Source: Parasitella parasitica (Eukaryota > Mucoromycota > Mucoromycetes > Mucorales > Mucoraceae). From it: a stretch of 64,000 nucleotides of DNA. The stretch is from NCBI GenBank assembly GCA_025201805.1, contig MU619238.1, forward strand, positions 290,848 through 354,847, in the 5' to 3' direction. The notes below the pieces were generated by a model, which was given only the letters and a program-made list of their open reading frames with translations, had not been told where the DNA came from and made no database searches. The translations under genes were made by a program, and so were the position numbers. Of this stretch, positions 32,680-44,353 are shown one piece after another; positions within the stretch are counted from its first letter, which is position 1, and every line of letters starts with the position of its first letter.

Positions 32680-35600
32680 CTATGTAGCCCTTTGTTTCCC
32701 TTTTGCTTTTCTTCTTTTCATTGCAGTTTTAACCTGATCTTCCTCGTTTTGTTTAGCTTGCGAAATAGAACGTTCAATTTCAGCATCAACCATATCAGTA
32801 TTTTGAGCAACTTCATCTTGATCATTGTCACCGTCGTCAACCTTTTCGAATTTTTCTCGTACTTTAGAATAATGGGCAAGTTCTGTCGCGGATACACTAG
32901 GAATAAGTTCCTCCAATGCCTTTACAAAATCAACTTCCTCAGCCTGAACAACAATTTCTTCGGGAGTTACTAAATGAGACAAATAGTATTGAGCCGTCAA
33001 AGGATTTGGAAGATCAGGTCTATTTTCCTCATTCAACTTTTTAACTTTGACTTCAATTGAATCTGCTACACGGGTCATTGCTTTCAACATTGCATCGGAG
33101 CAAAGTGCATAGAAATCAGCACCAGTGTAGTGGAAGGGGCAACGTTCTGCCACTTTACGGAGATCCAAGTCAGAGTGAAGGCGGAATCTATTATACAACA
33201 AGATTAGGTAAAAGTCCTCTAAAAGAAGATTAAACAACATACTTTCTGGTCAAGGCCTCAATGATTCTTAGTTGAGACTCATGGTCTTGGCTAACACCAA
33301 GATACAGGAGTTTATCAAATCTAGAAATGAACTTTTGTTAAAGCAGAATACTTGATCAAAAAATGTATTTTAACTTACCTTCCCGGACGTAATAAGGCAG
33401 GATCTAACAGATCAGGTCTGTTTGTAGCACCAATGACAAACACATCCCCAGCGCCAGCTTCTTCGCCACCTTCTCCCATACCATCCAACTCGGCCAATAA
33501 TTGACTCACAATGCGATCCATTACGCCCCCAGAGTCTCCCTTTTCGCCACGCTTAGGAGCAACAGAATCCAACTCGTCAAAGAAAATAACACAGGGCTTA
33601 GCATCACGAGCGCGTTGAAACACGCGACGCACATTAGCTTCTGATTCACCAATGTACATGTTTAAGAGCTCAGGACCCTTGACAGAGAAAAAATTAAGGG
33701 AGCAAGACGTAGCAATTGCTTTAGCCAGCAAAGTTTTACCAGTTCCAGGAGGGCCATATAAAAGGATACCACTACGTTTTTTAAGACCAGCACCGAATAG
33801 CTCTGGATGTTCTAATGGTAATTGTATGGTATCAAGAATATCGTCTTTCACATGAGCCATGCCTCCTACATCATCCCAAGTAACAGATGGAATCTGGTCT
33901 AGATTTTAGTGCTATGTATGTCATTAGCGCCGCTTCTGACTCTTACCTTTGGTGCACCAATAGAGTCAGAATAGCTTGCTCTAGCCTCTCCTAACGCAGA
34001 GTCAAAATCAGCGGCTGTTAGCACAATGCCTGCTGCTTGTATATCTTGAGTAGTAATAGCACTGGTATCTGAAAGAGATGCAAAAGAGCCTTCATCATCA
34101 GGTTCATCAGCTTTGCGGTGACTTTATACAAACAACATGAATTATAATCCTTACGATACCATGCTTGAAATCTTCTACTTACATGGAGCGATCAATACGT
34201 TGTAGAGATAAAACACCGGCTCTGGCGACCAGATCAACAAGGTCTTTTGCTACTAGAGCAGCCGTTTGAGTAGCCAAATTAGAGAGAGAAATATCAGGTG
34301 CCAATGGACTGTCGTGTAGTAAATTGTTCAAAATTTGCAAACGAGCTTGCTCATCAGGGGCTCTGATTGAGATCTCATGTCTGAAGCACGACAAAACACT
34401 TGAAGGTAAGGCATCTATATCACCCGTAGTAGCAATAACCATGACTGGAAAACCCGTAGTTGCATGTGCCGCATTCACACTCTGAATACACTCTTGAAGG
34501 ACAGTAGCTAGCAATGGCTCTTTTGGAATAAAGGAGCATTAGATAGCGGCTGCAAGTATCTACCAGTCTCACTTACCTTGCCCAGACTCCACAACAGCAC
34601 TTTTCTTTGCCAATCCTTCCATGTGCTTTAATAAGACAACGCACGGAGCTAGTGCTGCAGCCTTATCAAATTTCGCTCTCAAGTGAACTTCAGTTTTGGC
34701 ATCAGTATCAGATACAATATCATAAACTGAAAATTCAAACAAATGAACACCAAGATCCTCTACTACTTTCTTGACTAGTGTTGTTTTCCCTCCTCCTCGT
34801 GGGCCATGGAATAGTGCGTTGCAAGATAATTCAAAATCACGACCAAGAGGATGAAGTGACGAAGATACAAGCTCATGGAGTTGCTTGTAAGCTATTGATG
34901 TTGAGCTTGTTTGGGGTAGTTTCTTGGAAAAGTCATAATAGCAAGAAATTGGACCCGCAGGCACACGAGAATATTCAACTCCTGTTTGAACCATTTGCGT
35001 TTTACTGGGTACAATACGACGACCTGAGCCATAGTAAGAGGGATGAACAGCAGAATCAGCATTTTCGCCTTGATCAAGTCGAGTTACTTTAAAATAAGCC
35101 AAACTAGTCGGCTTGATATAGGCTGTCTGGGCGCTTAAATCATCGTCTTGAGGCTTCAAACGGGCACTGTCTTCATTCAAACATATGGCGATAACATCTC
35201 CTTTGCATACAATACGCTCCTTGGCTTCAAACCATTGCTTTAATGACTCAAGAAAAGCAGATTGTAAAGCTTTATCCATGGATGTAGGTGATGCGATGCG
35301 AGCAATGCTGACAGCTTGAGCAACAGGGGGCCCATCAACGGGAGGCGAGTTCACCTTTGTAATTGTAATCCTGACATCGTCCATGGGAGCAGGAGGAAGA
35401 GGTAAATTAAGATTAAAGTACAATACAGGAGGAACATAGACGGTGCTTCTAATGATTAGTCAGTGACAAATTCGTGTTTGGTCATCTATTTGAGCTTACT
35501 GAAGGTCTACAATGTCATCCACACCGAATACACGACATAATCTTGACTTTTTAGGGTCATTTCCACTGACAAGTACCCATTCGCCACTAAAGACACCACA

Positions 35601-36612
35601 TTGTGCTAAATCTCTCAAGTCAACATACACTCGGCTTTCTTCGTCATTGATGTTGTTTGGAGAGGGGTATAAGCGAGATTCAGGCCATTTCTTATGCAAT
35701 ATTCTGACGTGAAACTCTTTCGGTTCAGCAATAATAGGTGTTGTAGTAGAGTTCAGCAAACTGAAGGCAGATGTCATCGATGCTGCTGATACAGGATCTG
35801 CAACTGGAGAATCAGACATGTCAACAGTTAGCACTCTGGTACGGTCACTGGCGATGATATAGCCTTGTTGTACAGGATTTGTCATTAAAATTTCATACGA
35901 TAGCCCATTTTCGAAATGATATTGCCCGGAACTACGGATAACTGCTTTGGGTTCTTTGAGAAAGAGCTGGATCAAAGCCTCTTGGTCTATTTACACCGGG
36001 TTTAGAGTCATTCTCTCGTATATTCCATTCAGTTTTACCTTTTTGAGCAAACTCGTATGAATGCTTATTCAAAGCGCCGATAACCAATTCATCCAGCTCA
36101 ATCAATTCAACAGCTTTTACCTCAATTAAACAAGTAGAGCTTTCGTCTTTCTCATCTCTTCCTTTCTCATCCTCATCCTCATCCTCTCCCTCTTCATCCA
36201 AGCGACATAATGCATCTTTCCCATACACAGTCTGTACCAATTGGCTGCTTGCATACAATACATTTTTACCTCCCTATGTCTAATGTTGAGAAATGATGTG
36301 TTGAATTTGCTTATTCATGCCATGTTACCCCTTGTTCAGTTGGCTTGCAATAGGCCAAAAACGAGGAAAGAGAAGGCTTTACACCCTCGGAAACAGGTGA
36401 GGAAGCCGCTAAACTGGGAACGAGTACAGACACAGCTATAACATCTACTTGCACAGTTAGGAAACACGGGGACTCCTTTCGTTCGATCGCTCGCATATAC
36501 CTTGGGTGTAATTGACAGGGACTATACTTTCCCAAAGATCATTGGAGACTTTTACAAACTGCTCTTCATTTCCAGAGTACAATACAAGATTTGCAGTCGA
36601 ATACACTGGCAT
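32680..36612 (-). CDS. PEX6: peroxisomal AAA+ ATPase Pex6
   Basis: Ten exons (36501-36612, 36329-36447, 36039-36273, 35500-35980, 34577-35448, 34183-34519, 33947-34121, 33379-33893, 33243-33320, 32680-33187) join in frame to 1143 aa. A divergent D1 AAA domain has Walker [10 protein letters not shown] but a degenerate Walker B ([10 protein letters not shown]), as usual in Pex6. The active D2 domain has Walker A GPPGTGKT, Walker [11 protein letters not shown] and the arginine-finger region [17 protein letters not shown]. Pex6 with Pex1 pulls ubiquitinated Pex5 out of the peroxisome membrane. An acidic stretch lies in exon 3. The C-terminus is lysine-rich. Introns are 51-61 bp. N-terminal exon joins are less certain than the AAA part. 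Confidence 0.93.
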
Positions 36613-38097
36613 ACTGAAAGTGTATTTGTTGGAGAAAAAGGATGAAAAAGGAAGGGAAGGGTTAAATTTTATGAATGCTTTAAAGAACCGAATATGCTTA
36701 TTTTATGACCTCCCACGCTTCAAGTTTTTCGTGCAACACATTTAATGTTTCCCAATCACATTGATTTCGACAATGTAATGTGAAATATGCCCAATGAAAA
36801 TGCTCTTGTAAAAGCTATTTTTCGATTCATTCAACATCTTTCAAAAGAAAAACCTAAAGTACATGAGATGCTTCGAGACATTGGTGCTACTAATTACATG
36901 GTTTTGTTATTATACAGACTCTGTACTCATTGCTGGGGTTGGGCTCGACTAGTAGATTTTAAAATTTTCGTGAGGGTTTTGCAAGGTTATAAATGCCATC
37001 ACGACTCTTGAATGAGCGCATCTGCCCATATACAGCTAACTTTTCAAATATGCGGATAGCTAAAAATGTTGAAAACGCAATGTCTTCAAACAAGGCTTTA
37101 TTAAATGCTCAGAATCATATGGATAGAATACACAGTTTGTCAAATTTGGCTCACAGCCTTAATTTTGATACATGAATACCGTTTTGGAGCTTATTTATGC
37201 AAAATATGAACTTTCGTCAATACATTTTCCTTTAGTCGTTAATTGCTCATTTATAAAATTTAACAGCGTACAAGCTTACTTTGACTCACATTTGCTTACT
37301 AGGTTAACATCTTTTGGAGTTATTAGTGAAAAAGTACCAAACCAATTCAAAATTCAGTTTTCATCAAAAAGAAAGGTAATGTATTACCATCATCGTAGGG
37401 ACATCTGGTTTTAGCTTTATGCAGAGGATTCAGTGAAATTTTATAAACTATTTTTGAAAAAAATATATTTAAACATGACAAGCCGAGTGTATGGTAGTCT
37501 AGGCGCTTTGCCTTCAATTCCTTATCTTCACATTTGAAAAGCGTGGGCATTTAACCAACCTCCTAAACTTTTTGAAATTATGATATAAAAAAATCACTAA
37601 AAATATGTCTACAAGATACTGCTCCTAGTCCAAGTTGATCCGCAGAAAACTCGAGAATTCCAAATGGTAATTACTCGGATGCATCTTGATGATCTTTGCT
37701 TGTATATTTGTCAAAGAAGATAACGGTGCATTAGCCTTATAGTTTTATTATCACATGTAACAATCAAGTATGGAAGGGCAGTAATTTTGAAAATTATCGT
37801 TCTTTACACATCAAGCTCAACTGCACCTCGATTATATAATCGTTTTTCTGTATTTCTTTGAAAACAATATACACAAGGTTTCTTTTTTCGGTTCAACCTT
37901 TAAGCAGCTTGAGGGTATAAAACAGCCCCACGATATAGCGCGGCTAGTCAATTTTTGAAATATACCTTTCCATGATCTAATCAGGACGTTCTTCCATTGG
38001 ATGTGGTAAAAGACATAGGGGACTGAAAGAAGTCGATTTTTTTTAGCTTCGTTATCTCTTTTTCTTTCTCTACATCCAACCACCAAGAAGTTGTCAC
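36613..38097. other. AT-rich intergenic region, 1.5 kb
   Basis: Divergent space between PEX6 and the aminotransferase. Several short open frames exist (e.g. 36787-37011) without recognisable similarity or splice context. I call no gene. Confidence 0.5.
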
Positions 38098-38199
38098 ATG
38101 ATACTCGCCGCCAAGTGCATCAAGTGGGTATTTCTATTGATTTCTTCCACCATCTTTTTCCACTACTCTTTCCCTTCTTTATTCCCAACTTTAAAAAAA

Positions 38200-39571
38200 A
38201 TGGCTCCCCACAAACTCTGTATGATTCCTGGTAAGTTACTTTAGTTGATTTAGGCAACCTGCCCACACGTAGGCTAATCGGTTTTTGAACAAAGGTCCCA
38301 TCGAGTTCCATGAAGATGTCCTCGCTGCCATGAGCACCCCTGCTACTTCTCATGTTGATCCCAACTTTGTTCCTATCTTTGGCGAGTCCATTGAAATGGT
38401 CCGCAAAGTCATTTTGGGAGAGAATGCCCAACCATTCATCGTGTCTGGTTCTTGCACCTTGGGCTGGGATATGATGGTCAATTTGCTTGAACAAGGAGAC
38501 GAGGTTTTAGCCTTGAACACTGGCTATTTTGGCGATCATTTTTCTGAATGGTAAGCATATTGAGTGGGCTGGCGAGAGATTATATTATTAATATTGTTTT
38601 AGTTTGGAAATCTATGGCGCCAAAATCACTACTCTCCGTGCTGAGGTTGGTTCTCGCCCCACTAATGACGCTTTAAAGGAAGCTTTGTCGTCTGGAAAGA
38701 AGTACAAGATGGTTGCTGTCACCCATGTTGATACCTCGTAAGTGTCTTGTTGCAAGTAAAAGCGTGGTAGGGAAGGTGATTATTTAATGGCATATTATAG
38801 TACCGGCGTTTTGTCTGACATTAAGGCCATTGCTGAAACTGTCAAATCTATATCTCCTGAAACTTTGGTTGTTGTTGATGGTGTTTGCTCTGTTGGTTCC
38901 GAAGAAATCCGCTTCGACGAATGGAAGTTGGACATTGTCATTTCAGGCTCTCAGAAGGGTCTGGGTGTTCCTCCCGGTCTCTCTGTTGTTGTAGCATCTC
39001 AACAGGCCTTGAAGGTTTTCGAAACTAGACAATCCCCTATTGTTTCTTACTATTCCAACTGGAACAAGTGGTTGCCCAGTAAGTTCTAACTATTGTTTTG
39101 TAACAAGCAAAATCTAAGACGAATTATTCAGTTATGCAAGCTTACGAATCTCGCAAGCCTGCCTATTTCGCCACTCCTGCCGTCCAACTGATCTACGCTC
39201 TTCACGCTTCTCTCAAGGCTATCACCAGCCAGCCCATGGAAACTCGTTTCGAAAAGCACCGTGCAATTTCTTCCAAGTTCAGACAAACTATCCATGGTTT
39301 GGGTTTAAAGACTGTTGCTCAGTGTGAGGAGTGCTCTGCTAACGGTATGACCGCTGTCTGGTTACCCGAAGGCATTGAAATCCCTCAATTAGTTCCTGCT
39401 CTTGCTAATAAGGGAGTCCAAATTGCTGGTGGTATTTTAAATGGATTAGCTGGCAAGTACTTTAGAATCGGTCATATGGGTATCTCTGTCACTGAGCCTG
39501 AGCGTGGCCATATGGACAAGGTTGTCGAAGCTTTGACCGAGTCCTTGACTGAGCTTGGCTACAAGGCTTAA
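38200..39571 (+). CDS. alanine/serine-glyoxylate aminotransferase (class V PLP)
   Basis: Five exons (38200-38230, 38295-38550, 38603-38737, 38801-39078, 39132-39571) encode 379 aa. Family markers are PGPIEFHEDVL, VSGSCTLGWDMM, VVVDGVCSVGSEE and the PLP lysine in SGSQKGLGVPPG, then FATPAVQLIYAL and GKYFRIGHMG. These enzymes transfer amino groups from alanine or serine to glyoxylate or pyruvate, detoxifying glyoxylate in peroxisomes or mitochondria. The C-terminus GYKA is not a PTS1. An in-frame ATG at 38098 would add 34 residues (see findings). The 38200 ATG has an A-rich context and starts at the family's usual position. Confidence 0.94.
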
Positions 39572-40078
39572 ATGTTTTTTTTTTGTTTTGTTTTTTACTT
39601 GTAAAAATCATTCTTACCCACTGTATTCCACGTTTCGTACTTTTCTGTATATTGTTTTAAATAAAAAGGCGTTTCTTCACTTGAAAAAAATAACATATAT
39701 GGAATAGGGCTATATTTGACAAGACGGAAATCATTTTGAAGATGGTATACTTCAGAGCCCTCTTGTTCTATCAACACTTGTGTGTGTGTGTGTGTGTATG
39801 TGTGCGCGTATATATTACATGCACTTCGACCGTCTTTCGATGCTTAGAGCTAATGGCTCGTTGCCAACATTGTCAACAACTAAAGACAAGCAGGATCAAA
39901 TGACGTTTTACCAAAACCCGCGCAATCAAGCTTAAAAATTACACATTCCTTCCAAGCAAATAACCATATAATATAAGGATCTGAAATTATCAACGCTTAA
40001 TGCTAATGCAAACTCGTAAACAAGCATTTGATTACTTTTTTTTTATTGAAATATACAAAAAAAAGGGGGGGGGGGAAT
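39572..40078. other. convergent 3' intergenic region with (GT)n
   Basis: 3' UTR-type sequence with a (TG)n microsatellite at about 39779-39800 and an A/G homopolymer junction at 40058-40075. No gene is seen. Confidence 0.6.
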
Positions 40079-41056
40079 CTAGTGGGATGATGATGATGTT
40101 GAGGATGAAGCCGAAGGGGGACAGCAGCTTGTCTGGTGGACTAATTTATGAGCCTTTACGCAGCGAACACTGCAGTAAGGTTGTGATTTGCAACGAGAAC
40201 AAACAGGCATCACCGATTTTTCAATACCACAGTACGAACAAGTGGTAGTATGAGAGTTTGAAGAAGACGAAACGGAAGAGCTGGTCGAGGAAGACGATGA
40301 GGATTCAAAAGTGAATGTGGATGAGAACGTATTCTTGTGTTTTATGGAGGGTCTCGATGCTTCCATAAGGCGTTGTATTGTAGCCAATGCGGATCGTTGC
40401 AAATGCTGTTGTGGCTCAAAAGGAGTAGGTCGCACGGAGGCGCATTTGCGATAGTACAAGATAGCTTGATTTACCTCATTGGATTGCTCAAACACTAAAG
40501 CACGACAATTATAGACAGTAATACGAATCGCCCTTCGGTAGATTTCTTCCTCATGCTCATCACCACCACTGCTGCCCGTCTCACTAACAAGAGAATCAAC
40601 CGAGTTCCTTTCACCAAAAGGCATGACGGCTGAAACATGCAAATCACGCTCAAACGATTCTTCTTTGAGTTGCTTGGCGAATTCCCAAAGTTCTGCAGTA
40701 ATCAAATCAAACCAATGAAGATACTGGTATGTGCTTGTTTCTCTATGAGAAAGCACCAAATTCGTCATTTGCCAGGTTAAATCAAACAAGTCTTTGTTGC
40801 ATTGGATAGGTTCTGATTCCCGTGCATACTTCAAGGCAGTCATGTAGTAACCAGCGATTAGATCACATCTGTAGCAACCGTTTGAGTCGTGCTTCATATT
40901 CACTTGAGAAGCTAGTCTCACAGCATCTTGCAATGAATGCTGACGAATAGATTCAATGTTCAACTGCTGGCGATAATGGTTTGTAGTGATAGATGTGGGG
41001 GCGTAAGACCTCGCAGGGGATTTGCTATTAGGTACAATAATTTGGGGAGAATACAT
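40079..41056 (-). CDS. MYND-type zinc-finger protein
   Basis: A single exon encodes 325 aa from the ATG at 41056. The N-terminal two thirds are helical and include CYRCDLIAGYYMTALKYA and RRAIRITVYNCRALVFEQ, suggestive of TPR-like helices. A Ser/Thr-rich linker leads to the MYND finger near the C-terminus: CSYCGIEKSVMPVCSRC, then YCSVRC and HKLVHQTSC, with seven Cys and the His in proper spacing. MYND fingers mediate protein-protein contacts. No SET domain is present. A TATA box lies 80 bp upstream. The frame is open further upstream to about 41263 and could in theory be spliced to an ATG at 41403; I consider that less likely. Confidence 0.8.
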   Translation of the reverse strand: MYSPQIIVPNSKSPARSYAPTSITTNHYRQQLNIESIRQHSLQDAVRLASQVNMKHDSNGCYRCDLIAGYYMTALKYARESEPIQCNKDLFDLTWQMTNLVLSHRETSTYQYLHWFDLITAELWEFAKQLKEESFERDLHVSAVMPFGERNSVDSLVSETGSSGGDEHEEEIYRRAIRITVYNCRALVFEQSNEVNQAILYYRKCASVRPTPFEPQQHLQRSALATIQRLMEASRPSIKHKNTFSSTFTFESSSSSSTSSSVSSSSNSHTTTCSYCGIEKSVMPVCSRCKSQPYCSVRCVKAHKLVHQTSCCPPSASSSTSSSSH

Positions 41057-41133
41057 GCTAGTCTGTCTAAATAAAAAAAAAGAAGAAAGGAAGCAAAAAA
41101 AAACAAAACAAAAGAGGGGAATTGATGATAAAG

Positions 41134-41147
41134 GTCTTTTTATACAT
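41134..41147 (-). promoter_or_regulatory. TATA box of the MYND-protein gene
   Basis: TGTATAAAAAGACC about 80 bp upstream of the ATG, followed by a pyrimidine-rich stretch as in many fungal core promoters. Confidence 0.45.
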
Positions 41148-43206
41148 TTCACCAAGTTGTCTATCAATGATTTACAATTATCAGATGCCGGCTCTGGAAA
41201 ACTATCATATGTTAACCGTGTTGAGTTTGTAACATCTGCACCAGGTGATCTCCCGTGCTCCAACTATTTAGAAGTGTCAAAACACTGCATAATGCCATTA
41301 TCTGATCTTCTAATCGCACACAACCGTTCTGCTCTCTTCCTACCTTTGCCAAAAGCTGTTTACTGCTATTCTTTGCTTCGACCGTTTTTTTATTGCGTTC
41401 CATCCTTTTTATTCAAATAGTTCAGATCAGCCACTTTCAATTCGGATTTTTAACCGTGTTACTTGGATCGACCATTCAAATTGGCTAAACACCCACATGG
41501 AGAAATAATAACGCTTTCATTGGATGCAAAGCCAACAATATTACTTTAAAAAATTTCTGTATTACCTCTTCGGCCACGCAAAGAGCTAAATGTTCATCTA
41601 GTTTTATGATTTTGGTGATTTGCCTGCAAATCATGATGAAACACAGCAATTCAGATGCGAAAGAATCAAATCAAGTTGCACAGACAAAAAAAAACATAAA
41701 CGCTTTTCTACATAAATGTACCCATTTGTATAAATTATAGATAGGGGTAGTATTGCAAGAAATTCAAATTAGCCTCCAAAGTCGTAAAAGAAAACGCGAA
41801 ATTTCTATGTCATAGTAAGCAATCTAGCTTCATGTTTCATTTAGAGATAATTCTACAACTGTTCCTTTCTATTTGCCTAACAATTAAGCTTTTGCCTGTG
41901 GTTCAACCGCTTGAAACTTGGTTACACCATAATGGGATGAAATTGGAAAATTTATAAAAAAAAAAGTGCTTAAATTGGACATTTTTCTACACCGTATGAA
42001 GAGATCAAGACATAAATCAACGAATTTTGATGAGAAGGCGTCTTTTCTGAGGTGGATATTAGGAAAATATAAGACATCAAAGTAGAGTATTGAAAATATA
42101 ATCTCGAAAGATTCCGGATACCAGCACAAAGAATTTACACGTGGACCAATGTTGGGACATTATTTGACCCAGTTATCTTTGTATACCATACCATAAGCAA
42201 AGTTATGCCAGCAAAGCTTGTTGGAGTATATTTTTCAGGAGATCTTGTTGCCATCTTTCAAATGAGATTCCGCATAGATATCACTCAATGTAACATTCTT
42301 ATTTGTCATTGCGAAAGTGTCCAATGAAGCAATATGAGATAGACCGAAAAGGCGATATATTTTGAATAGCTTGATTTGACGACCAATGCACAGAACAATA
42401 TGCTACAAGTTTGTGCGCTGTTAATTTTCATTGATGCATGTACTGCATCCGTGTAGCATTTGCCATGCGTATGTTGCATTCAAATTCTGAACGTGGCTTG
42501 CTATCGTAAGGAATGTTATCTTCGCAGAATTCACAATAATGTTTTTTTTTTATAACACCAAGAAAAGTTTAAATTTCAAACTTTGTGGCAAATCCCGGTA
42601 GTTTGTGTTCATCCGCATGTCGCAATCCCTAGTATATTCATTAGCCATCCCCAATACATATGCAAATACTTTGATCTATCGTTTCATAGCTTTCACCAAA
42701 AATGATTAAATGCAAATTTCCTCGCTGAGTCTATATTAGGATGTGTCTTTTACTTGATAGCGAACAATGCAGTTGCTGGCAAGTTTTTCCTTAAAAGTCT
42801 ATTCACAAACACTTGTAGGAGGATTCCTGTTCCTGGAAGTCGTTACTAGTGTATTGTCTCTGAATTGTGAAATTTGCACAATGCGTGTCTAATTGAATGA
42901 GTCAAGTGTCAGTAGGTTTTTACCATTTATCTAGCATATATCATGTTCTGATTTTAGATTAGCAGCCACCAATTAATAAGCTAAAATGCAGATATTTGAT
43001 ATACCCACAGTTATCCAAGAAAATGATGATTTCAAATCAGTCGCCCTACCACACATTCACTAAGATTGGGAGCTTCAGGGCCAAAAAAGCATCTCCAATC
43101 ATCGGGCCCACGGACGCTGACAATGCAACCAATGAAAACCACACGTGCCTGTTCAAAACTTTTTTTATAAACGAGCTTCTTTGACATTTGTTGTGCCTTT
43201 CTCTCT
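41148..43206. other. AT-rich region, about 2 kb, no clear gene
   Basis: Short open frames only (e.g. 41884-42129 minus), without recognisable motif. A possible alternative 5' exon for the MYND gene lies at about 41344-41403 (minus). Confidence 0.5.
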
Positions 43207-43228
43207 TATATATATATATATATATATA
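43207..43228. repeat. (TA)n microsatellite
   Basis: About 11 TA units, 28 bp upstream of the GNAT-gene ATG, in the promoter/5' UTR. Confidence 0.9.
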
Positions 43229-43255
43229 CATATACATACATAAAATACACAAGCA

Positions 43256-44353
43256 ATGGCCAATATCAAAGTCGGCACCATTGATCCAAAAAAGACCCCA
43301 ACAGAGCCGAAGCCCAAGGCCAACATAGGACTACGACCTTATTTTGCAGACACTGATAAAAAATACGTCCATTATCTGTTCTACTCTACATACTTCAACC
43401 TTGTCCCTCAAGCTGTTCGTGTCCGCATTCAGTCACCCGTTGTATTAGCCATTTGGTTAGCTATTTATGCTTGTTTGATGACAGTCATTCCCTCAACCGT
43501 TGGTAAGTTGGGCTGGTCCAAAACTTTGCTGGTTGGTGTTCAAATCTTGATTACCTTGGTCGTCTTTGGTGGTGGCTTTATTGTATTGCTATGGTATACA
43601 GACAAATTCGACATCACAAACCGTGTTGTAGAAGGCGTCGAGAATGATCTAAAGGAGCCCGATGTATATTATCGTGGCACTCCTGACGACCTGCGTAGAG
43701 GTAATTTTTGGGTTCTGACCTTGAACAACGAGATTGTTGGCTGTATCGGAATGGATCATACACCTCAGCCCGTCATCGACAAATCTGCAAGACACACATC
43801 CTATATCCGTGCGTCTGAACGTCCTCGCGCAGTAGATGCCCCCGAAGTCCATCAAGCTGAATGGAAGAAAACCGCCATGATCATGGCCCGAGTTGATGAT
43901 TTGATCCGTCTCACGTTGGTTGGCGTCTTTGATATTGCGAGGGATCTCTACTTTAAATTGAAAGGAACTCAACCCACCAACACGGAAAAGGTACTGTTCG
44001 AAGCCCATAAACCCAACGAGGCAAGTGTACGACGTTTAGCTGTCAAAATGGAATGCCAAAACCATGGATTATCTACGGTGCTTTTGAAAAGAGTTGCCTT
44101 ATGGGCTCACGCCCACCAAATCGAGTATCTTTATGCTGATGTTGACGAGCTCCAAGCCAATCTGGGCGACATTTTGGTCAAAAGGCATGGATATACCTTT
44201 GTTTCCAAAGAAAAGAAAGGCTTTTTCCAGACTAAATCAACCTACAAGCTGGATGTTAAATTATGGATGAGTAAAGACTTGGAGAGGCGCGCTCAAGAAA
44301 AGATTATTGAGGATCAAATGAAGGAGGATGCAGAGCTCAAAGAATACGAATAA
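43256..44353 (+). CDS. two-TM GNAT-family N-acetyltransferase-like protein
   Basis: A single exon encodes 365 aa. A soluble N-terminus is followed by two adjacent hydrophobic segments (about residues 62-82 and 92-117), then a cytosolic domain with features of the GNAT fold: a beta strand WVLTLNNEIVGCIGMDHT and, after an insert of about 100 residues, EASVRRLAVKMECQNHGLSTVLLKRVALWA. The latter corresponds to the acetyl-CoA loop V/I-x-x-x-x-R/Q-x-x-G-x-G/A, in a degenerate form (QNHGLS). The hairpin-TM plus GNAT layout resembles the NAT8 family. The acceptor substrate is unknown. The C-terminus is highly charged. Confidence 0.8.
   Translation: MANIKVGTIDPKKTPTEPKPKANIGLRPYFADTDKKYVHYLFYSTYFNLVPQAVRVRIQSPVVLAIWLAIYACLMTVIPSTVGKLGWSKTLLVGVQILITLVVFGGGFIVLLWYTDKFDITNRVVEGVENDLKEPDVYYRGTPDDLRRGNFWVLTLNNEIVGCIGMDHTPQPVIDKSARHTSYIRASERPRAVDAPEVHQAEWKKTAMIMARVDDLIRLTLVGVFDIARDLYFKLKGTQPTNTEKVLFEAHKPNEASVRRLAVKMECQNHGLSTVLLKRVALWAHAHQIEYLYADVDELQANLGDILVKRHGYTFVSKEKKGFFQTKSTYKLDVKLWMSKDLERRAQEKIIEDQMKEDAELKEYE

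Noticed and set aside
36787-37011. 75-aa frame between PEX6 and the aminotransferase
   Set aside because: No similarity, no splice context and AT-rich random-like composition.
41057-41403. N-terminal extension of the MYND protein via an exon at 41344-41403
   Set aside because: The extension would read through a TATA box and a pyrimidine tract into a low-complexity Phe/Leu stretch; a start at 41056 is simpler.
43085-43100. Possible relic of the Fanzor-element terminus (GCATCTCCAATC)
   Set aside because: Only about 10 bp match, with no palindrome and no TTA duplication.
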